From assembly GCA_029255105.1 (NCBI GenBank), contig JAQWWH010000030.1, forward strand, positions 1 through 52,282: a DNA stretch of 52,282 bases, in the 5' to 3' direction. The translations under genes were made by a program, and so were the position numbers. The notes below the pieces were generated by a model, which had not been told where the DNA came from, searched no databases, and saw nothing but the letters and a program-made list of their open reading frames with translations. Of the stretch, positions 43,531 to 52,282 are shown one piece after another. Numbering within the stretch: the stretch's first letter is position 1; each line of letters begins with the position of its first letter. This DNA comes from Flavimaricola sp. GTDB taxonomy: Bacteria > Pseudomonadota > Alphaproteobacteria > Rhodobacterales > Rhodobacteraceae.

Positions 43531-43762
43531 ATGACTTTTCGTGTCCAGCCTGGAAGGAGTTGTCGCGACTTCGGTTTGCACCTGGCCCGATGCGTGCACG
43601 CTGCACGCTGTGATCTTATGAAGGCCCTAAGATGAACTGGCGGCATTCTGTAGGAGAGAGCTTATTGCCCTCATCTCTGCAGACAGGAGTGAATAAACAC
43701 GGCCTGACCGGCGGCGCAAGCAAAAATTGCCCGCAAAGGCCGGATCAGAGCAAATCAGCTTA

Positions 43763-44626
43763 TCAAAACGGGATATCGGACCACTGGGCCACAATGACGC
43801 GATCGCGCCCGTCCAGGTCCTTGATCAGTGCCCGCACATCAAAACCAGCGTCTTGGGCGATCGCCGAGACCGCCTGGGCCTGGCTGGGCCCGATCTCAAC
43901 GATGATGCGGCCATCGTCTATCAGGTTAGGGCCGACGGAGGTGAATATCTGGCGGTAGGCGTCAAGCCCGTCCGATCCGTCGGTCAGGGCCAATCGGGGT
44001 TCCCAATCGCGGACCTCGGGGGCAAGACCGGCCATTTCGGAAGAGGCGATGTAGGGTGGGTTGGCGACCACAAGGTCGAAAATGCCGCCGACTTCGGCCA
44101 CCCAGTCCGAAACCTCGAACCGCACCCGATGCGACAAGTCGAGCTGCCGGGCGTTGGCGCGCGCAACCTCGAGCGCGGCGGCGGAAATGTCTACGCCCAT
44201 GCCGCGGCTTGCGTCCATTTCGGCCAGCAGGGTCAGAAGGATACAGCCTGACCCGGTCCCAAGGTCCAGCACATGGGCAAAAGGCTGCGCCAGCGCTGCC
44301 TCGACCAGCATCTCGGTTTCGGGGCGCGGGTCCAGCACGTCGGCGGTCACGATGAAATCACGCCCGTAGAACGCCCGGCGTCCGATCAGTTGCGACACAG
44401 GCTCGCGTGCGGCCCGGCGGGTGATGAGGGTGTTAAAGGCAGCCTGCGCCGTCTTTTCGATGGTTTCGGGCAAAAGGAGGGTCAGCCGACCGGCCTCGAC
44501 CCCAACCGCATGCGACAGAAGCCGTCGCGCATCGCGGGCGGCATCGGGCACGCCTGCCGCGGCGAGCCTGCGGGTGGCCGCAATCAGGAGGCTGTTGCCG
44601 GTTTCAGTGTCGTCGGTTGCGGTCAT
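43763..44626 (-). CDS. prmC: Peptide chain release factor N5-glutamine methyltransferase PrmC
   Basis: A 287-residue enzyme that methylates the Gln of the GGQ motif in release factors. Motif I '[18 protein letters not shown]' and the catalytic '[42 protein letters not shown]' are complete; the NPPY tetrad defines the family. The ATG overlaps the prfA stop (ATGA), and its substrate RF1 is encoded immediately upstream. It is the standard prfA-prmC pair. Confidence 0.95.
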   Translation of the reverse strand: MTATDDTETGNSLLIAATRRLAAAGVPDAARDARRLLSHAVGVEAGRLTLLLPETIEKTAQAAFNTLITRRAAREPVSQLIGRRAFYGRDFIVTADVLDPRPETEMLVEAALAQPFAHVLDLGTGSGCILLTLLAEMDASRGMGVDISAAALEVARANARQLDLSHRVRFEVSDWVAEVGGIFDLVVANPPYIASSEMAGLAPEVRDWEPRLALTDGSDGLDAYRQIFTSVGPNLIDDGRIIVEIGPSQAQAVSAIAQDAGFDVRALIKDLDGRDRVIVAQWSDIPF

Positions 44627-45678
44627 GTGTCCATCTCTGCCAGCAATTGTGCCTGCGCCTCGGACGTCAGGGCATCGATGATCTCATCGAGGTCACCTTG
44701 CAGGATGGCGTCCAGACGATAAAGCGTCAGGTTGATCCGGTGGTCGGTCATCCGCCCCTGGGGAAAGTTGTAGGTCCGAATCCGTTCGGACCTGTCGCCG
44801 CTGCCGACCTGCGCCTTGCGATCGGCCGAGCGGGCGCCTTCGACGCGTTCCCGCTCAAGATCAAACAGACGCGCCCGCAGCACGTCCATCGCCAGTTCGC
44901 GGTTGCGGTGCTGCGATTTCTGAGAAGAGGTCACGATGATGCCGGTGGGCAGGTGCGTGATCCGGACCGCAGAATCGGTCGTGTTGACGTGCTGTCCCCC
45001 TGCCCCGCTGGCCCGCATGGTATCAATGCGGATGTCGGTCGCGGGTATGTCGATATCAACCGCCTCGGCCTCGGGCAGGACGGCGACGGTGGCGGCTGAG
45101 GTATGGATGCGGCCACCGCTTTCGGTTTCGGGCACCCGCTGGACCCGGTGCACACCCGATTCGTACTTGAGCCGAGCAAAAACGCCGTCACCTTCGACCC
45201 GGGCGATGACTTCCTTGATCCCGCCAAGCTCGGTCGCCTGTTCTTCGATAATCTCGAACCGCCAGCCCTTGGCCTCACAATAGCGCTGGTACATGCGCAA
45301 GAGGTCAGCGGCGAAAAGCGCAGCTTCGTCCCCGCCAGTACCGGGCCGGATTTCAAGCATGGCGGGACGGCCATCGGCGGCGTCCTTGGGGATCAGGGCA
45401 AGGCGCAGCGCCGCTTCGGCGGCCTCGATCCTTGTGCGAAGCCCCGGCAGTTCGTCTTCGGCCAGCGCCCGCATCTCGGGATCGTCGAGCATCGCCTCGG
45501 CCCCGTCGCGTTCCTCAAGAAGGGCGCGGTAGGTGTTGATCGTGTCGACCACCGGACGCAGGTCCGAGTATTCGCGGGTCAGCGGCGCGATGTCGGCGCT
45601 TGCCATGCCGCCATTCATCTTGGCCTCCAGAAACTGGAAGCGTTGGAGAATCTGCTCAAGGGTGGCCGACTGGATCAT
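44623..45678 (-). CDS. prfA: Peptide chain release factor 1
   Basis: A 351-residue class I release factor for UAG and UAA. The catalytic GGQ ('[25 protein letters not shown]') and '[20 protein letters not shown]' are present, as is '[20 protein letters not shown]'. The start is [18 protein letters not shown] at 45678; an upstream extension in the same frame lies inside the DUF1499 gene and is not conserved. It is coupled to prmC downstream. Because RF1 reads UAG, the amber codon in the island integrase should be terminated efficiently in this host. Confidence 0.95.
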   Translation of the reverse strand: MIQSATLEQILQRFQFLEAKMNGGMASADIAPLTREYSDLRPVVDTINTYRALLEERDGAEAMLDDPEMRALAEDELPGLRTRIEAAEAALRLALIPKDAADGRPAMLEIRPGTGGDEAALFAADLLRMYQRYCEAKGWRFEIIEEQATELGGIKEVIARVEGDGVFARLKYESGVHRVQRVPETESGGRIHTSAATVAVLPEAEAVDIDIPATDIRIDTMRASGAGGQHVNTTDSAVRITHLPTGIIVTSSQKSQHRNRELAMDVLRARLFDLERERVEGARSADRKAQVGSGDRSERIRTYNFPQGRMTDHRINLTLYRLDAILQGDLDEIIDALTSEAQAQLLAEMDT

Positions 45679-45709
45679 GCGCCTGATGTCCCGCATCCCG
45701 GCGGGGGGG

Positions 45710-46174
45710 TCAAGGTGCCTGAGTGGGAACCACCTCGGCAAGCTGGGTCAGCCAGCCCTCGACCCGCGCCCGGTTGACGCCAAGATCGTCGGCTCCGAAC
45801 CTTTGCCGGGCCCAGATCACCGGGGCAGCGCCCTCGCCCACAGCTACCGTCGTGACGGTGGTGTAGTCCGGAAAGCCCCATAGGCGCGAGCGCGAGATAT
45901 AGGTGATCCGCCCCTCTTCAACGCTGCCGGCAAGGCGCAGGGTGCGCGGACCGGCCATCGCCACGGTATCAAGGGCTGCCAGCAAGGCGGCAGGATCGGT
46001 CGCAAAGACGGGTGCCGCCCCGTTCCCCCCCTCGGGCCGGATCAGCCAGCCGCCCCGGGCCGGCGCGGTCGCGGCGGTCGGGTCCGTGTGCCAGGTTTCG
46101 GGGTTTGACGGCGCAAGCCGGACGTAGATCATCGCCCCCCCGATCAGCAGGACGAGGACGGCAAGGATACGCAA
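45710..46174 (-). CDS. DUF1499 family membrane-anchored protein
   Basis: A 154-residue protein from a TTG at 46174 (reading [18 protein letters not shown]), two bases after the agmatinase-family stop. The N-terminal hydrophobic helix acts as an uncleaved anchor, followed by a DUF1499 domain ('[22 protein letters not shown]'). An ATG at 46213 would overlap the upstream gene. The family is common in proteobacteria and plant plastids and has no assigned function. It lies between the agmatinase and prfA genes in the same direction. Confidence 0.72.
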   Translation of the reverse strand: MRILAVLVLLIGGAMIYVRLAPSNPETWHTDPTAATAPARGGWLIRPEGGNGAAPVFATDPAALLAALDTVAMAGPRTLRLAGSVEEGRITYISRSRLWGFPDYTTVTTVAVGEGAAPVIWARQRFGADDLGVNRARVEGWLTQLAEVVPTQAP

Positions 46175-46176
46175 GA

Positions 46177-47145
46177 TTATCGGTTCTTTCCCTTGTTCCA
46201 ACAGTAAAGGCACAGCAATTCCGTCGCGACATGCGCCCCCGCAATGGCGGTGGCCCCGTTGGTGTCATAGGGTGGCGAAACCTCAACGATATCGCCCCCC
46301 ACCATGTTGATGCCCGCCAGATCGCGCAGGATGGCCGCGGCCTGCCATGAGGCCAGACCACCCCAGACCGGCGTGCCGGTGCCGGGTGCAAAGGCGGGGT
46401 CGAGGGCGTCGATGTCAAAGGTGACATAGGTCGGGGCGTCGCCCACAATCTCTTTGGCCCGTGCCGTCACCCAGTCCGCCCCTTTTTCGTGAACGGTCCG
46501 GGCGTCGATGAATTCCACACCAAGATAATCCTCGCACTCTGTACGGATTCCGATCTGGACCGAGCGGGAGGGATCGACAAAGCCCTGTTTGACCGCCTTG
46601 TACATCATTGTTCCGTGGTCAATCCGGGCCATGTCGTCGTCGGGCCAAAGGTCGGAATGGGCGTCAAACTGGATCACGCTCATCGGTCCAAAGCGGGCGG
46701 CGTAGGCCTGAAGGATCGGCAGGGTGATATAGTGGTCGCCCCCCAGCGTCAGCGTGCCGGGGCCTGCTGCCAGAATACCTGCGATATGGCTGCGCAGCGC
46801 CTCGGGAAAGGCGGGAATATTGGCATAGTCAAAGGCCAGATCACCATAATCCGCGATGGCATAGTCGCTGAGCGGGTCAAAACCCCAGCCATAGGGCGGA
46901 TCATAGGGCTGCAGGGCCGACGCCTCGCGGATGGCGCGGGGGCCAAAGCGGGTTCCGGTCCGATGGGTCACCGCCTGATCAAAGGGCACGCCGGTGATGG
47001 CCAGATCCACGCCGGTCAGGTCCTTGGTGTACCTGCGCCGCAGAAAGGACGTCGCACCGCCAAAGGCGTTCTCGAACGACGGGCCCTTCAGGTCTGTCCG
47101 GGTAAAGGCATGATCGACTTGGGTTTTTGCATCAAGAAGAGACAT
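46177..47145 (-). CDS. Agmatinase/guanidino-acid hydrolase family (SpeB-like)
   Basis: A 322-residue ureohydrolase. Manganese-binding motifs: 'TLGGDHYITLPIL', 'VIQFDAHSDLWPDDD', and 'YVTFDIDALDPAFAPGTGTPVWGG'. These match agmatinases and guanidinobutyrases; substrates cannot be told apart by eye. The reaction releases urea from a guanidine compound. The M20 peptidase gene ends 14 bp upstream, giving a two-gene unit. The urea transporter in this window is not linked. Confidence 0.88.
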   Translation of the reverse strand: MSLLDAKTQVDHAFTRTDLKGPSFENAFGGATSFLRRRYTKDLTGVDLAITGVPFDQAVTHRTGTRFGPRAIREASALQPYDPPYGWGFDPLSDYAIADYGDLAFDYANIPAFPEALRSHIAGILAAGPGTLTLGGDHYITLPILQAYAARFGPMSVIQFDAHSDLWPDDDMARIDHGTMMYKAVKQGFVDPSRSVQIGIRTECEDYLGVEFIDARTVHEKGADWVTARAKEIVGDAPTYVTFDIDALDPAFAPGTGTPVWGGLASWQAAAILRDLAGINMVGGDIVEVSPPYDTNGATAIAGAHVATELLCLYCWNKGKNR

Positions 47146-47159
47146 GGCATCCCCTTTCC

Positions 47160-48356
47160 TCAGTCTGATGTCGGTCGGATTTCTTCGCCGGCAAGGGCGT
47201 GGCCGCCAATAGGCAGGGCCTTTTCGACGATACGGGCAAAGAACGACGCGCCATAAGGCGCGACCTCATCGTCAAAGTCGTAGTCCGGATGATGCAAGGC
47301 CGCCGTGTCACCATTGCCGATGAACAGATAGGCCCCGGGCCGGTCCTCAAGGAAAAAGGCAAAATCTTCGGCCCCCATCTCGCGTCCTGCCTCTGCATCG
47401 ACCTGCGAGATTTCGGCAGCCACCTCGGCGGCAAAGGCTGTCCTGTGAGGTTCATTGATCGTGGCGGGATAGCCCACCCGGTAAAAGAACGAGGCCGCAA
47501 CTCCGTAGCTGGCGGCCTGCCCTTCAACCACCTCTTCCAAACGGCGGCGGGCCATCTCGCGAACGTGGGGTGCAAAGGTGCGCACCGTGCCGCTGATCCG
47601 GGCCTTGTCGGGCACGACATTCTCAACGCTGCCTGCATGGATCTGGGTGACCGAGATGACGAGGTCCTCAAGGGCATAGTGATTGCGGCTGACAATGGTC
47701 TGGATGGCCTGAACGATACCGCAAACCGCCACGACCGGGTCGCGGGTCTGATGCGGGGTGGCGGCGTGACCGCCCTCTCCCTTGATTTCGATGAAAAAGT
47801 CATCGACAGCAGCCATGATCGGACCGGGGGTGGTGTAGAATGCGCCAAGCGCTGTGCCGGGGGAAGAATGGATGGCATAGACCTCTGAAATATCGAACTG
47901 GTCAAGGATGCCCGCGTCGCGCATCACCTCGGCCCCACCGCCATCTTCCTCGGCGGGTTGAAAGATCAGCGCAACAGTGCCCGCGAAATTCCGCGTCTCA
48001 GCCAGGTATTTGGCCGCCCCCAATAGCATGGTGGTATGGCCGTCATGGCCGCAGGCATGCATCACACCGGGGTTGAGGGAGGCATGCGGTGCCCCCGTCG
48101 TCTCGTGGATCGGCAAGGCGTCCATATCGGCCCGCAGACCAACCGTCGCGCCACTCGCGCGGCCCCGGATGATCGCCACGATGCCCGAGGTGGCGATCCC
48201 TTCGTGGATCTCGTCCACCCCAAAGGCCCGCAGCTTGTCCGCCACAAAGGCCGCCGTCTGGTGGCAGTCAAAGGACAGTTCGGGATGCTGGTGCAGATGC
48301 CTGCGCCAGCCCGCCATTTCGTCGGCCATTGCGGCGATTGAATTGATGACGGGCAT
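47160..48356 (-). CDS. M20 family metallo-amidohydrolase (hippurate hydrolase-like)
   Basis: A 398-residue M20D enzyme. It starts 'ADEMAGWRRHLHQHPELSFD'. The zinc sites are at 'VGLRADMDALPIHE' and 'HACGHDGHTTMLLGAAKYL', the catalytic acid lies in 'FQPAEEDGGGAEVM', and the lid domain carries 'GEGGHAATPHQTRDPV' with the conserved His. Members hydrolyse N-acyl amino acids such as hippurate or indole conjugates. It precedes the SpeB-like gene by 14 bp, so both may process nitrogen compounds together. The substrate is not known. Confidence 0.9.
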   Translation of the reverse strand: MPVINSIAAMADEMAGWRRHLHQHPELSFDCHQTAAFVADKLRAFGVDEIHEGIATSGIVAIIRGRASGATVGLRADMDALPIHETTGAPHASLNPGVMHACGHDGHTTMLLGAAKYLAETRNFAGTVALIFQPAEEDGGGAEVMRDAGILDQFDISEVYAIHSSPGTALGAFYTTPGPIMAAVDDFFIEIKGEGGHAATPHQTRDPVVAVCGIVQAIQTIVSRNHYALEDLVISVTQIHAGSVENVVPDKARISGTVRTFAPHVREMARRRLEEVVEGQAASYGVAASFFYRVGYPATINEPHRTAFAAEVAAEISQVDAEAGREMGAEDFAFFLEDRPGAYLFIGNGDTAALHHPDYDFDDEVAPYGASFFARIVEKALPIGGHALAGEEIRPTSD

Positions 48357-48430
48357 GGTTGGACTCCGCTCGGCTCAGGTCTAGGCTAGGGTTCACCAAA
48401 GGGGCCTAGCCCCAAGCTGAGAGGACCGCA

Positions 48431-49279
48431 ATGCCCGACACCTCCGACCCCCTCCTCTACGACACTACCGGCGGACCGGAACGGCAAATGGCCCGTTTGC
48501 TGCGCATCATGGAGCATTTGCGCGATCCCGACACCGGTTGCCCTTGGGATATCGAGCAGGACTTTGCCACCATCGCCCCTTACACCATCGAAGAGGCCTA
48601 CGAGGTCGCCGATGCCATCGCCCGCAGCGACTGGACCGAACTCGAGGGAGAGCTGGGCGACCTGCTGTTGCAGACCGTTTATCACACCCAGATGGGGAGC
48701 GAGGCCGGGTTGTTCAGCTTTGCCTCTGTCGCCTGCGCGATCAGCGACAAGATGATCGCCCGGCATCCGCATGTCTTTGGCGCCGAAAGCCGCGACAAAT
48801 CCGCCGAACAACAGACCGTTGACTGGGAAAAGATCAAGGCCGCCGAACGGGCGGGCAAGGCGCAGGGCCGCACGCTCGACGGGGTCGCCATCGGCCTGCC
48901 TGCCCTGATGCGCGCGCTCAAGCTGCAAAAACGGGCCGCCCGGGTCGGCTTTGACTGGCCCGACGTGGCGCAGGTCGTGGACAAGATCGCCGAAGAGGCC
49001 GCCGAAGTGGTCGAGGCCCGCGACATCCTTGGCCCCGACGCGCTGGAAGAGGAAATCGGCGATCTTCTGTTCAATCTGGCCAATCTGGCACGGCATCTGG
49101 GCGTCGACCCCGAGGTCGCCCTGCGCCGGACCAACGCCAAATTCACCCGCCGGTTCGAAGCGATCGAGGACCGTCTGGCCGAACGGGGCAAGACACCGGC
49201 CACCAGCGATCTGGCCGAAATGGACGCGATCTGGAACGAGGTGCGGATGGCAGACAAGGCCGCCCAAACACCTGACTAA
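48431..49279 (+). CDS. mazG: MazG nucleoside triphosphate pyrophosphohydrolase
   Basis: A 282-residue cytosolic enzyme with two MazG domains. Domain 1 (near 15-115) has 'LRIMEHLRDPDTGCPWDIEQDFATIAPYTIEEAYEVADAI' and 'LEGELGDLLLQTVYH'. Domain 2 (near 175-255) has 'VVDKIAEEAAEVVEA' and 'LEEEIGDLLFNLANLARHLGVDPE'. The EExxE...ExxD magnesium-binding sites are complete. It hydrolyses (d)NTPs to monophosphates and pyrophosphate, and in E. coli lowers ppGpp indirectly. Its stop codon (TAA, 49277-49279) lies inside the iron-box-like palindrome of the next gene. Confidence 0.92.
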   Translation: MPDTSDPLLYDTTGGPERQMARLLRIMEHLRDPDTGCPWDIEQDFATIAPYTIEEAYEVADAIARSDWTELEGELGDLLLQTVYHTQMGSEAGLFSFASVACAISDKMIARHPHVFGAESRDKSAEQQTVDWEKIKAAERAGKAQGRTLDGVAIGLPALMRALKLQKRAARVGFDWPDVAQVVDKIAEEAAEVVEARDILGPDALEEEIGDLLFNLANLARHLGVDPEVALRRTNAKFTRRFEAIEDRLAERGKTPATSDLAEMDAIWNEVRMADKAAQTPD

Positions 49280-49290
49280 AAAAATCAGGT
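49270..49290 (+). promoter_or_regulatory. Iron-box-like operator upstream of the iron-binding protein gene
   Basis: ACCTGA(N9)TCAGGT is a perfect 6-bp inverted repeat with the TGA-N9-TCA form predicted for iron-responsive boxes of alphaproteobacterial RirA-type regulators. It overlaps the mazG stop codon. The next gene is an Fe3+-binding protein, 60 bp downstream. A possible -35 TTGACC lies at 49292-49297; the matching -10 (TTACCA) is weak. No regulator gene is in the window. Confidence 0.7.
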
Positions 49291-49349
49291 ATTGACCCGA
49301 CAAAAAGACTCAGGTTACCAAAGGCCATCTTGCAACCTTTGAGGTTCCC

Positions 49350-50354
49350 ATGACTCTTCGTTCAATTTTTCTGGCCACTGCGGCTGTCGCAGTGGCGGCT
49401 CCGGCTCTGGCCGACGTCAATATTTACACCACCCGACAACCCGAACTCATCCAGCCGGTGATGGATGCCTTCACCGCCCAGACCGGGATCGCGGTAAACC
49501 TCGCCTTTGTCGAAAGCGGCATCGTCGAACGGCTCAAGGCCGAAGGCCGTCGGTCCCCGGCTGACCTTGTGATGACGGTCGATATCGCCAGCCTGCAACA
49601 GATCGTTGAGGCGGATGTGGTTCAGCCCGTCGAAAACGACGTCGTGACCGCGGCCATCCCTGCCGAGCTGCGCAGCCCAGACAACCTGTGGTTCGGCCTG
49701 ACAACCCGCGCCCGGATCGTCTATGCCAGCCGCGACCGGGTCGCCGATGGCGAGGTCACGACCTACGAGGATCTCGCCTCGGACAGTTGGGCGGGCCGGA
49801 TCTGCACCCGCTCTGGCACCCACCCCTACAACCTCGCGCTGCTGGCCGCCGTCATCGCCCACGACGGGGCCGAGGCCGCGCAGGCCTGGGCCGCCGGCGT
49901 CCACGACAACCTCGCCCGCCGCCCCGAAGGCAACGACCGGGCGCAGGTCAAAGCGATCTGGGCCGGCGAATGCGACATCTCGCTGGGCAATACCTACTAC
50001 ATGGGCCAGATGCTGGCCGACCCCGAACAGGCCGAATGGGCCAATTCCGTGCGGATCATCTTTCCGACATTCGAGGACGGCGGCACCCACGTGAATATCT
50101 CGGGCGTTGCGATGACCAAATCTGCCCCAAACAAGGACGAGGCGATGCAGCTTCTGGAATTCCTTGTCTCGCCCGAAGCACAAGGGATCTATGCAGAGCT
50201 GAACAACGAATACCCCATCCTTGAATGGGCACCGCTGTCGGACCTCGTGGCAAGCTGGGGCAGCTTTGACGCTGACACGACCGATCTGACCGAGATCGCA
50301 GGGCACAGGGCACAGGCGCTTCAGATCATGGAAATCGTGAACTTCGACGGCTAA
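49350..50354 (+). CDS. Periplasmic Fe3+-binding protein of an ABC transporter (FbpA/FutA-like)
   Basis: A 334-residue protein with a signal peptide (cut near residue 21, APALA). The mature start 'DVNIYTTRQPELIQPVMDAFTAQTGIAVNL' and 'WAGRICTRSGTHPYNLALLAAVIAHDGAEAA' are typical of iron-binding FbpA/FutA proteins, with the paired Tyr ligands in 'GNTYYMGQ'. It delivers ferric iron to an inner-membrane permease. The permease and ATPase genes are not within the window, so they must lie elsewhere. The operator just upstream fits iron control. Confidence 0.88.
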   Translation: MTLRSIFLATAAVAVAAPALADVNIYTTRQPELIQPVMDAFTAQTGIAVNLAFVESGIVERLKAEGRRSPADLVMTVDIASLQQIVEADVVQPVENDVVTAAIPAELRSPDNLWFGLTTRARIVYASRDRVADGEVTTYEDLASDSWAGRICTRSGTHPYNLALLAAVIAHDGAEAAQAWAAGVHDNLARRPEGNDRAQVKAIWAGECDISLGNTYYMGQMLADPEQAEWANSVRIIFPTFEDGGTHVNISGVAMTKSAPNKDEAMQLLEFLVSPEAQGIYAELNNEYPILEWAPLSDLVASWGSFDADTTDLTEIAGHRAQALQIMEIVNFDG

Positions 50355-50359
50355 ATAGC

Positions 50360-50393
50360 GCGGAGGCCGGGTAAATCTGCCTCAGGCCTCCGC
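50360..50393. terminator. Hairpin between the iron-binding protein and ABC-F genes
   Basis: GCGGAGGCC with GGCCTCCGC is a perfect 9-bp stem with a 16-nt loop, placed between convergent genes and overlapping the ABC-F stop region (50382). There is no T-tract, so its terminator role is probable, not certain. Confidence 0.5.
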
Positions 50394-52190
50394 CCGCTCT
50401 GCCAATATCAGCCACTCTTCTTCGGCCGCCGCCAGACTTGCCTGCCGTTCGGCCATGGCCTCGGTCGCCTTCTTGAACTTTGCCGGCTCACGGCTGAACA
50501 ACGCGGGGTCGGACAACAAACCCTCCAGCTTGCCAATCTCGGCCGTCAGCTTGTCGATCAGCTGCGGCAGGGTCTCGAAGCGGTGTTTCTCGGTAAAGCT
50601 GAGGCCGGATTTCTGGGCGGCGGCGGTCTTGGGCTTCTCCTTGGGGGCCAAGGCCTTGGCCGCCGCAACCTCCATCTCGATCTCACCGCGCTGGGTGCGA
50701 TAGTCGGACCAGCCGCCGGCATAGACGGTCGCCCGCCCGTCGCCTTCCATGGCGATCGTGGTGGTGGCCACCCGGTCGAGGAAATCGCGGTCGTGGCTGA
50801 CCAGAAGGACGGTGCCGTCATATTCGCCCAGGATGTCCTGCAACAGGTCCAGCGTCTCGATGTCGAGATCGTTGGTCGGTTCGTCCAGCACCAGCACGTT
50901 GGAATCACGCGCCATCAGGCGGGCCAAAAGGAGGCGGGCCTTTTCGCCCCCCGACAGGGCACGGACAGGGGCGCGGGCCTGCGCCTCGTCAAAAAGGAAA
51001 TCCTTGAGGTAACCGATGACATGGCGCGGCTGGCCCCGGACCATGACCTGATCGGCCTTGCCCGACACCCGCATTTCGGGATCACCCGTCAGGCTGTCCC
51101 AAAGCGACATATCAGGGTCCAGCGCCGCCCGGGCCTGGTCAAACACCGCCACGGCAAGGTTCGTCCCATGTTTAACAGTGCCTGCATCTGGTTGAACTTC
51201 GCCCAACAATATCTTGATAAGCGTGGTTTTTCCGACGCCATTGGGACCAACGATGGCGATCCGGTCGCCGCGCTGAACCGTCAGGCTCAGGTTGCGCAGG
51301 ATGGGACGGCCGTCAAACGCCATCTCCAGCCCTTCGGCCTCGATCACCTTCTTGCCCGAGGTTGACCCACTCTCAAAGGCGAGGGCTGCGGTGCCCTGAC
51401 GGCGGATCTGACCCGCCCGCTCGGCGCGCAACTCCTGCAGGGCGCGGACGCGGCCCATGTTGCGCTTGCGGCGGGCCGAGATGCCCTCGACCGCCCAGCG
51501 GCCTTCGGACTTGATGCGGCGGTCCATCTTGTGGCGGGCGAGGTCCTCGTCTTCCCAGACCTTGTCGCGCCAGGCCTCGAACCCGTCGAAACCGGTCTCA
51601 TGGCGGCGGACAACGCCCCGGTCAATCCAAAGGGTTGCACGGGTCAGCTCGCGCAAAAAGGCCCGGTCGTGCGAGATCAGGACATAGCCCGCCCGGGTCT
51701 CTTTCAATTCATTCTCAAGCCAGGCAATCGCCTCGATATCCAGGTGGTTGGTCGGCTCGTCCAGCAACATCAGTTCCGGCGCCTCGGCCATCAGCTTGGC
51801 CAGGGCCGCGCGGCGGCGCTCACCGCCGGACGCGACGGACACATCGCGGGCCGGGTCGAATTTCAGCCCCTCGGCCACCATCTCCACGCGGTAGGCCTCG
51901 CCCTCGTCCAGTCCACTGGCGGCATAGTCGCCCAAGGTGGCATGCCCACCCATCGTCGGGTCCTGCTCCATATAACCAACCGTCACGCCGGGGGCGGCAA
52001 CGCGCAGGCCGTGATCGGCCTCCACAAGGCCCGCCATGACCTTCATCAGGGTCGACTTGCCTGACCCGTTGCGGCCCACCAGGGCGACGCGGTCGCCCGG
52101 TTGGACATTGACGCTCAATCCCGCGAAAACGGGATCGCCCCCAAAAGTGAGCGAGATATCGGAAAGCTGAAGAAGAGGTGCGCGTGCCAT
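50382..52190 (-). CDS. ABC-F family ATPase, Uup type
   Basis: A 602-residue soluble twin-cassette ATPase. Cassette 1 has Walker A GRNGSGKST and Walker B LMLLDEPTNHLDIE, with 'ASGGERRRAAL' as its signature. Cassette 2 has GPNGVGKTT, LSGGEKARLLLARL and VLVLDEPTNDLDIE. The C-terminal coiled coil (near 540-602, 'LIDKLTAEIGKLEGLLSDPALF') is the Uup DNA/ribosome-binding tail. Uup has been linked to ribosome function and to suppression of imprecise transposon excision. It is distinct in sequence from the ABC-F at 29988. Its first gene partner upstream is off the window. Confidence 0.9.
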   Translation of the reverse strand: MARAPLLQLSDISLTFGGDPVFAGLSVNVQPGDRVALVGRNGSGKSTLMKVMAGLVEADHGLRVAAPGVTVGYMEQDPTMGGHATLGDYAASGLDEGEAYRVEMVAEGLKFDPARDVSVASGGERRRAALAKLMAEAPELMLLDEPTNHLDIEAIAWLENELKETRAGYVLISHDRAFLRELTRATLWIDRGVVRRHETGFDGFEAWRDKVWEDEDLARHKMDRRIKSEGRWAVEGISARRKRNMGRVRALQELRAERAGQIRRQGTAALAFESGSTSGKKVIEAEGLEMAFDGRPILRNLSLTVQRGDRIAIVGPNGVGKTTLIKILLGEVQPDAGTVKHGTNLAVAVFDQARAALDPDMSLWDSLTGDPEMRVSGKADQVMVRGQPRHVIGYLKDFLFDEAQARAPVRALSGGEKARLLLARLMARDSNVLVLDEPTNDLDIETLDLLQDILGEYDGTVLLVSHDRDFLDRVATTTIAMEGDGRATVYAGGWSDYRTQRGEIEMEVAAAKALAPKEKPKTAAAQKSGLSFTEKHRFETLPQLIDKLTAEIGKLEGLLSDPALFSREPAKFKKATEAMAERQASLAAAEEEWLILAERAEA

Positions 52191-52231
52191 GGGGCTCAGC
52201 TAGAGCGGCTCTGCCACGGGTGCAAGGCCTC

Positions 52232-52276
52232 CCCTTCGCTTCGTCCCAAATACTCTCCCCGAAGGGGCCGTCCTGT
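52232..52276 (+). repeat. Dispersed intergenic repeat, copy upstream of the Uup gene
   Basis: CCCCTTCGCTTCGTCCCAAATACTCTCCCCGAAGGGGCCGTC aligns with the copy at 31849 (CCCTTCGCTCTGTTCCAAATACTCCCCCGCCGGAGGCGTC). The ends pair as CCCCTTCG with CGAAGGGG, giving a hairpin. It lies just upstream of the Uup gene, near the end of the window. Confidence 0.75.
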
Positions 52277-52282
52277 CCGGTT

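Noticed and set aside
1..52282. CRISPR arrays, rRNA genes or complete tRNA genes
   Set aside because: No regularly spaced direct repeats and no rRNA-like sequence were seen; the only tRNA sequence is the 3' fragment at 2364.

Overview
The window looks like chromosomal DNA of a high-GC alphaproteobacterium of the Rhodobacteraceae/Roseobacter group. The main evidence is gene order on the backbone: lptF-lptG-lptD-surA-pdxA-rsmA, prfA-prmC followed by a DUF4167 gene, urtABCDE, and a holC-pepA pair. Intergenic repeats of the kind common in this family also recur. No database search or codon statistics could be run, so family calls rest on recognised motifs and gene order.

Layout. Positions 1-2406 are the right-hand end of an integrated genomic island. 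It holds a small helix-turn-helix protein, a small hypothetical protein and a P4-type tyrosine integrase split by one in-frame amber codon. Repeated ATTGGTCA motifs follow, then a 43-nt copy of the 3' part of tRNA-Asn, which is the attachment-site remnant. The host backbone starts with the tRNA terminator at 2413. Positions 2.6-11.1 kb hold a 13-bp tandem repeat, membrane and small stress-type proteins (CsbD, DUF3309), a CPA1 Na+/H+ antiporter, a DUF3775 protein, a methyltransferase, a PlsC-type acyltransferase and an MFS transporter.

Positions 11.1-16.7 kb (minus strand) look like a catabolic island for plant-derived aromatics. It encodes a feruloyl-CoA synthase, an amidohydrolase, a cytochrome P450 that resembles the guaiacol O-demethylase GcoA, and a quinate/shikimate dehydrogenase of the NAD-dependent catabolic type. 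A 2OG-Fe(II) oxygenase-like gene sits downstream. A DEAD-box RNA helicase with a long repetitive basic tail follows. Positions 19.4-25.5 kb are the urea ABC transporter operon urtABCDE, with no urease genes in view, preceded by a fumarylacetoacetate hydrolase-family gene.

Positions 27-35 kb mix housekeeping genes: TfoX-like protein, lytic transglycosylase lipoprotein, ndk, a His-tailed NreB-like MFS exporter, an ABC-F ATPase, MarC, a retropepsin-like protease, holC and pepA. Positions 35.2-42.7 kb are the tightly overlapping envelope operon lptF-lptG-lptD-surA-pdxA-rsmA. Positions 42.8-48.4 kb are a minus-strand run: M20 peptidase, agmatinase family, DUF1499, prfA, prmC, DUF4167. The end carries mazG, an iron-uptake binding protein behind a perfect TGA-N9-TCA iron-box-like palindrome, and a second ABC-F ATPase (Uup type).

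Most of the window is ordinary core genome. The parts most worth following up are the aromatic-catabolism cluster with its atypical P450, the island boundary, the iron-box-like operator overlapping the mazG stop codon, and the intergenic repeat that has been read into the C-terminus of PdxA.
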